Source of the DNA: Alphaproteobacteria bacterium
GTDB taxonomy: Bacteria > Pseudomonadota > Alphaproteobacteria > RF32 > CAG-239
DNA length: 6,872 bases
Direction of reading: 5' to 3'
Assembly (NCBI GenBank): GCA_017477035.1
Contig: JAFUXW010000258.1
Coordinates: forward strand, 1-6,872
Positions 5,512-6,872 of this stretch are shown piece after piece. The position numbers and the translations under genes are program-made. Every line of letters begins with the position of its first letter. Positions within the stretch are counted from its first letter, which is position 1. Below the pieces are notes generated by a model. It was not told where the DNA came from and ran no database searches. It worked only from the letters and a program-made list of their open reading frames with translations.

Positions 5512-6433
5512 CTTTTATTTCCTTTTTTATATTATTTTGAAACACGCGAATCGGTGAAATTTTATGTTCATCAATTCGCACCAAAGCAATCAAACAATCA
5601 TCAAACATTGCTTTCAACGTTGAACCTTGCGGAAAATCCGCATAATTTTTCGGTGACAACCCTTGTCCGTAGCTTAATTTGATCGCATCTTCGGCCGAAA
5701 CAGCAATCTCCGCGATGTCGCGCAGAGATGTTTCCATCGGCAGAAGAGACTTACGTCGTTTTTCTACATACTCCATTTTTTCCAAAGAATCCAGTAAAAT
5801 TTTATCTTTAAGCGTAAAATTACCGCATTTTGTGCGTCTTAACTCCGTCAAATATCCGACTGTTCCCAAAAAAAGCGCTAAATCATGCCCTAATGTTCGC
5901 ACATACGTACCTTTTGAGCACTCAACTTTGAACTTTGCCGAGTCTGCATATTCTTCCAATAATTCCAGAGCAAAAATCTCAATTTCACGCTCAGGCATAT
6001 CAACGCTTTGTCCTTTACGAGCCAACTTATATGCCTGCTGACCATTAATTTTAATGGCAGAATAAATCGGTGGAATTTGTTTTATTTTACCGATAAAATG
6101 CGGAAGTGCCGCCACAATCTCGGCGTGATTCGGAATTTTATCACTAGTGGCGACGATTTCACCTTCAATGTCATCTGTAGAGGTTTGCTCCCCCCATTTG
6201 ACCACAAATTCATACTCTTTTTTACCATCTGTAACATACGGCACTAATTTGGTAGCTTCACCAAACGCTATCGGTAAAACTCCGGTAGCAAACGGATCCA
6301 ACGTTCCGGTGTGTCCGTTTTTGTTGGCATGCATCAAATAACGAGTTTTACCGACCACTTGAGTGGAAGTCATTCCCTGCGGTTTATCTATAATCAACCA
6401 GCCATTAACATCATCGGCTTTAGTATGCTTCAA
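5495..6433 (-). CDS. truB: tRNA pseudouridine(55) synthase TruB
   Basis: TruB converts U55 in the T-psi-C loop of tRNAs to pseudouridine and also helps tRNA folding. The protein has 312 residues, typical length. The family motifs are in order: GWLIIDKPQGMTS (11-23), GHTGTLDPFATGVLP (40-54) with the catalytic Asp46, the QIPPIYSAIKINGQQAYKLAR segment (119-139), and CSKGTYVRTLGHDL (172-185). A short C-terminal domain follows. The start is TTG at 6433-6431: GGGGGAG (6447-6441) lies seven bases upstream, there is no nearby in-frame ATG, and the next methionine (21) would remove the first conserved motif. Lower-efficiency initiation at TTG may be balanced by the strong ribosome site. truB follows ligA after 41 nt and overlaps rpsO by 17 nt, so it is probably in one transcript with both. 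Confidence 0.97.
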   Translation of the reverse strand: MKHTKADDVNGWLIIDKPQGMTSTQVVGKTRYLMHANKNGHTGTLDPFATGVLPIAFGEATKLVPYVTDGKKEYEFVVKWGEQTSTDDIEGEIVATSDKIPNHAEIVAALPHFIGKIKQIPPIYSAIKINGQQAYKLARKGQSVDMPEREIEIFALELLEEYADSAKFKVECSKGTYVRTLGHDLALFLGTVGYLTELRRTKCGNFTLKDKILLDSLEKMEYVEKRRKSLLPMETSLRDIAEIAVSAEDAIKLSYGQGLSPKNYADFPQGSTLKAMFDDCLIALVRIDEHKISPIRVFQNNIKKEIKDVDKQ

Positions 6434-6440
6434 TGCTTTT

Positions 6441-6447
6441 CTCCCCC
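6441..6447 (-). promoter_or_regulatory. Ribosome binding site that decides the TTG start of truB
   Basis: GGGGGAG on the minus strand lies seven bases from the TTG at 6433. The GGGAG core matches the anti-Shine-Dalgarno well, and no competing in-frame ATG is near. Confidence 0.75.
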
Positions 6448-6474
6448 AAGTACATACTGCATTTTATTCTGCAA

Positions 6475-6872
6475 TTATAGACTTGTTACTATTTTCGAAA
6501 ATTCATCTTCATTTATAATTTTTACACCCAATTCGGCGGCTTTTTTAGCCTTAGAACCGGCATCTGCCCCCATTATCACATAATCGGTATGTGCCGAAAC
6601 GGAACCGGCAACTTTAGCTCCGAATTTCTGCGCTAATGATTTAGCTTCTGCTCGGGTATATTTTGTAAGTGTTCCTGTAAAAACCACCGTTTTACCGCTT
6701 AACGGCGAATCGATTATTTCATCGTTAACATAATCTTCCACCATCACATATTTACGTAATTCATTTATAACTTTTAAATTATGTGCTTCTCCAAAAAACT
6801 CGACAATATCTTTTGCCATTTCACCGCCGACACCATCTATAGCCACTAATTTAGCTGTTTCTTTAGCGCACA
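6475..6872 (-). CDS. ligA: NAD-dependent DNA ligase LigA, C-terminal part only
   Basis: LigA seals single-strand nicks in duplex DNA using NAD+ in replication and repair. Only the last 132 or so residues are in the window; the adenylation, OB-fold and zinc regions lie beyond the right edge. The visible part opens with the end of the helix-hairpin-helix region (AIDGVGGEMAKDIVEFF), a DNA-binding module. A linker and a complete BRCT domain follow: SGKTVVFTGTLTKYTRAEAK, then GAKVAGSVSAHTDYVIMG and AGSKAKKAAELGVKIINEDEF. The protein ends soon after BRCT, as is normal, at TAA 6477-6475. The frame is open to the edge, so the gene continues there; the GTG at 6846 is an internal Val and not a start. 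truB begins 41 nt downstream on the same strand with no terminator between, so co-transcription is likely. Confidence 0.96.
   Translation of the reverse strand, partial: CAKETAKLVAIDGVGGEMAKDIVEFFGEAHNLKVINELRKYVMVEDYVNDEIIDSPLSGKTVVFTGTLTKYTRAEAKSLAQKFGAKVAGSVSAHTDYVIMGADAGSKAKKAAELGVKIINEDEFSKIVTSL

Noticed and set aside
6474..6479. TATAAT at the end of ligA as a promoter for truB
   Set aside because: The hexamer is made by the Leu-stop codons CTA TAA plus one base, and the -35 region reads ATTTTC or TTTTCG, a poor match.
6475..6846. Separate small gene starting at GTG 6846
   Set aside because: The frame continues open to the window edge with LigA-like residues, so the GTG is an internal valine of ligA.

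Overview
The window looks like chromosomal DNA from a low-GC alphaproteobacterium. The best guide is the polynucleotide phosphorylase, whose N-terminal core, catalytic core, KH and S1 regions read like alphaproteobacterial PNPase. The BRCT end of LigA and the S15 protein fit the same group. An uncultured, host- or gut-associated lineage would suit the AT-rich composition, but that is inference.

Right half (3015-6872, all minus strand): a co-directional housekeeping run in the order ligA (3' part only), truB, rpsO, pnp. ligA and truB are separated by 41 nt. truB starts with TTG behind a strong GGGGGAG ribosome site. truB and rpsO overlap by 17 nt. rpsO and pnp are separated by about 100 nt holding two hairpins, one of which pairs perfectly only as minus-strand RNA. 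The run ends in a clear intrinsic terminator just after pnp. The genes cover NAD-dependent DNA ligation, tRNA U55 pseudouridylation, the 30S protein S15, and RNA decay by PNPase. truB-rpsO-pnp is a widely conserved core, while ligA directly upstream is unusual.

Left half (1-2960): three genes I do not recognise. A partial minus-strand gene runs off the left edge. It is divergent from a 568-residue, charged, soluble-looking protein on the plus strand, which has a near-perfect sigma-70 promoter (TTGACA, 16 bp, TGC, TATAAT) and a good ribosome site. A 231-residue, cysteine-containing, probably beta-rich protein converges on it from the minus strand. The two convergent genes share a bidirectional terminator with a 10-bp perfect stem. 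The 231-residue gene has its own promoter, directly abutting the pnp terminator.

No RNA genes, CRISPR array, insertion sequence or transposase remnant is visible. No stretch over 300 bases lacks a gene. The most unusual material is the orphan 568-residue gene, which includes an A8 tract forming a classical -1 slippery heptamer followed at once by a -1-frame stop, and the structured rpsO-pnp spacer. I cannot show a new multi-gene system here.
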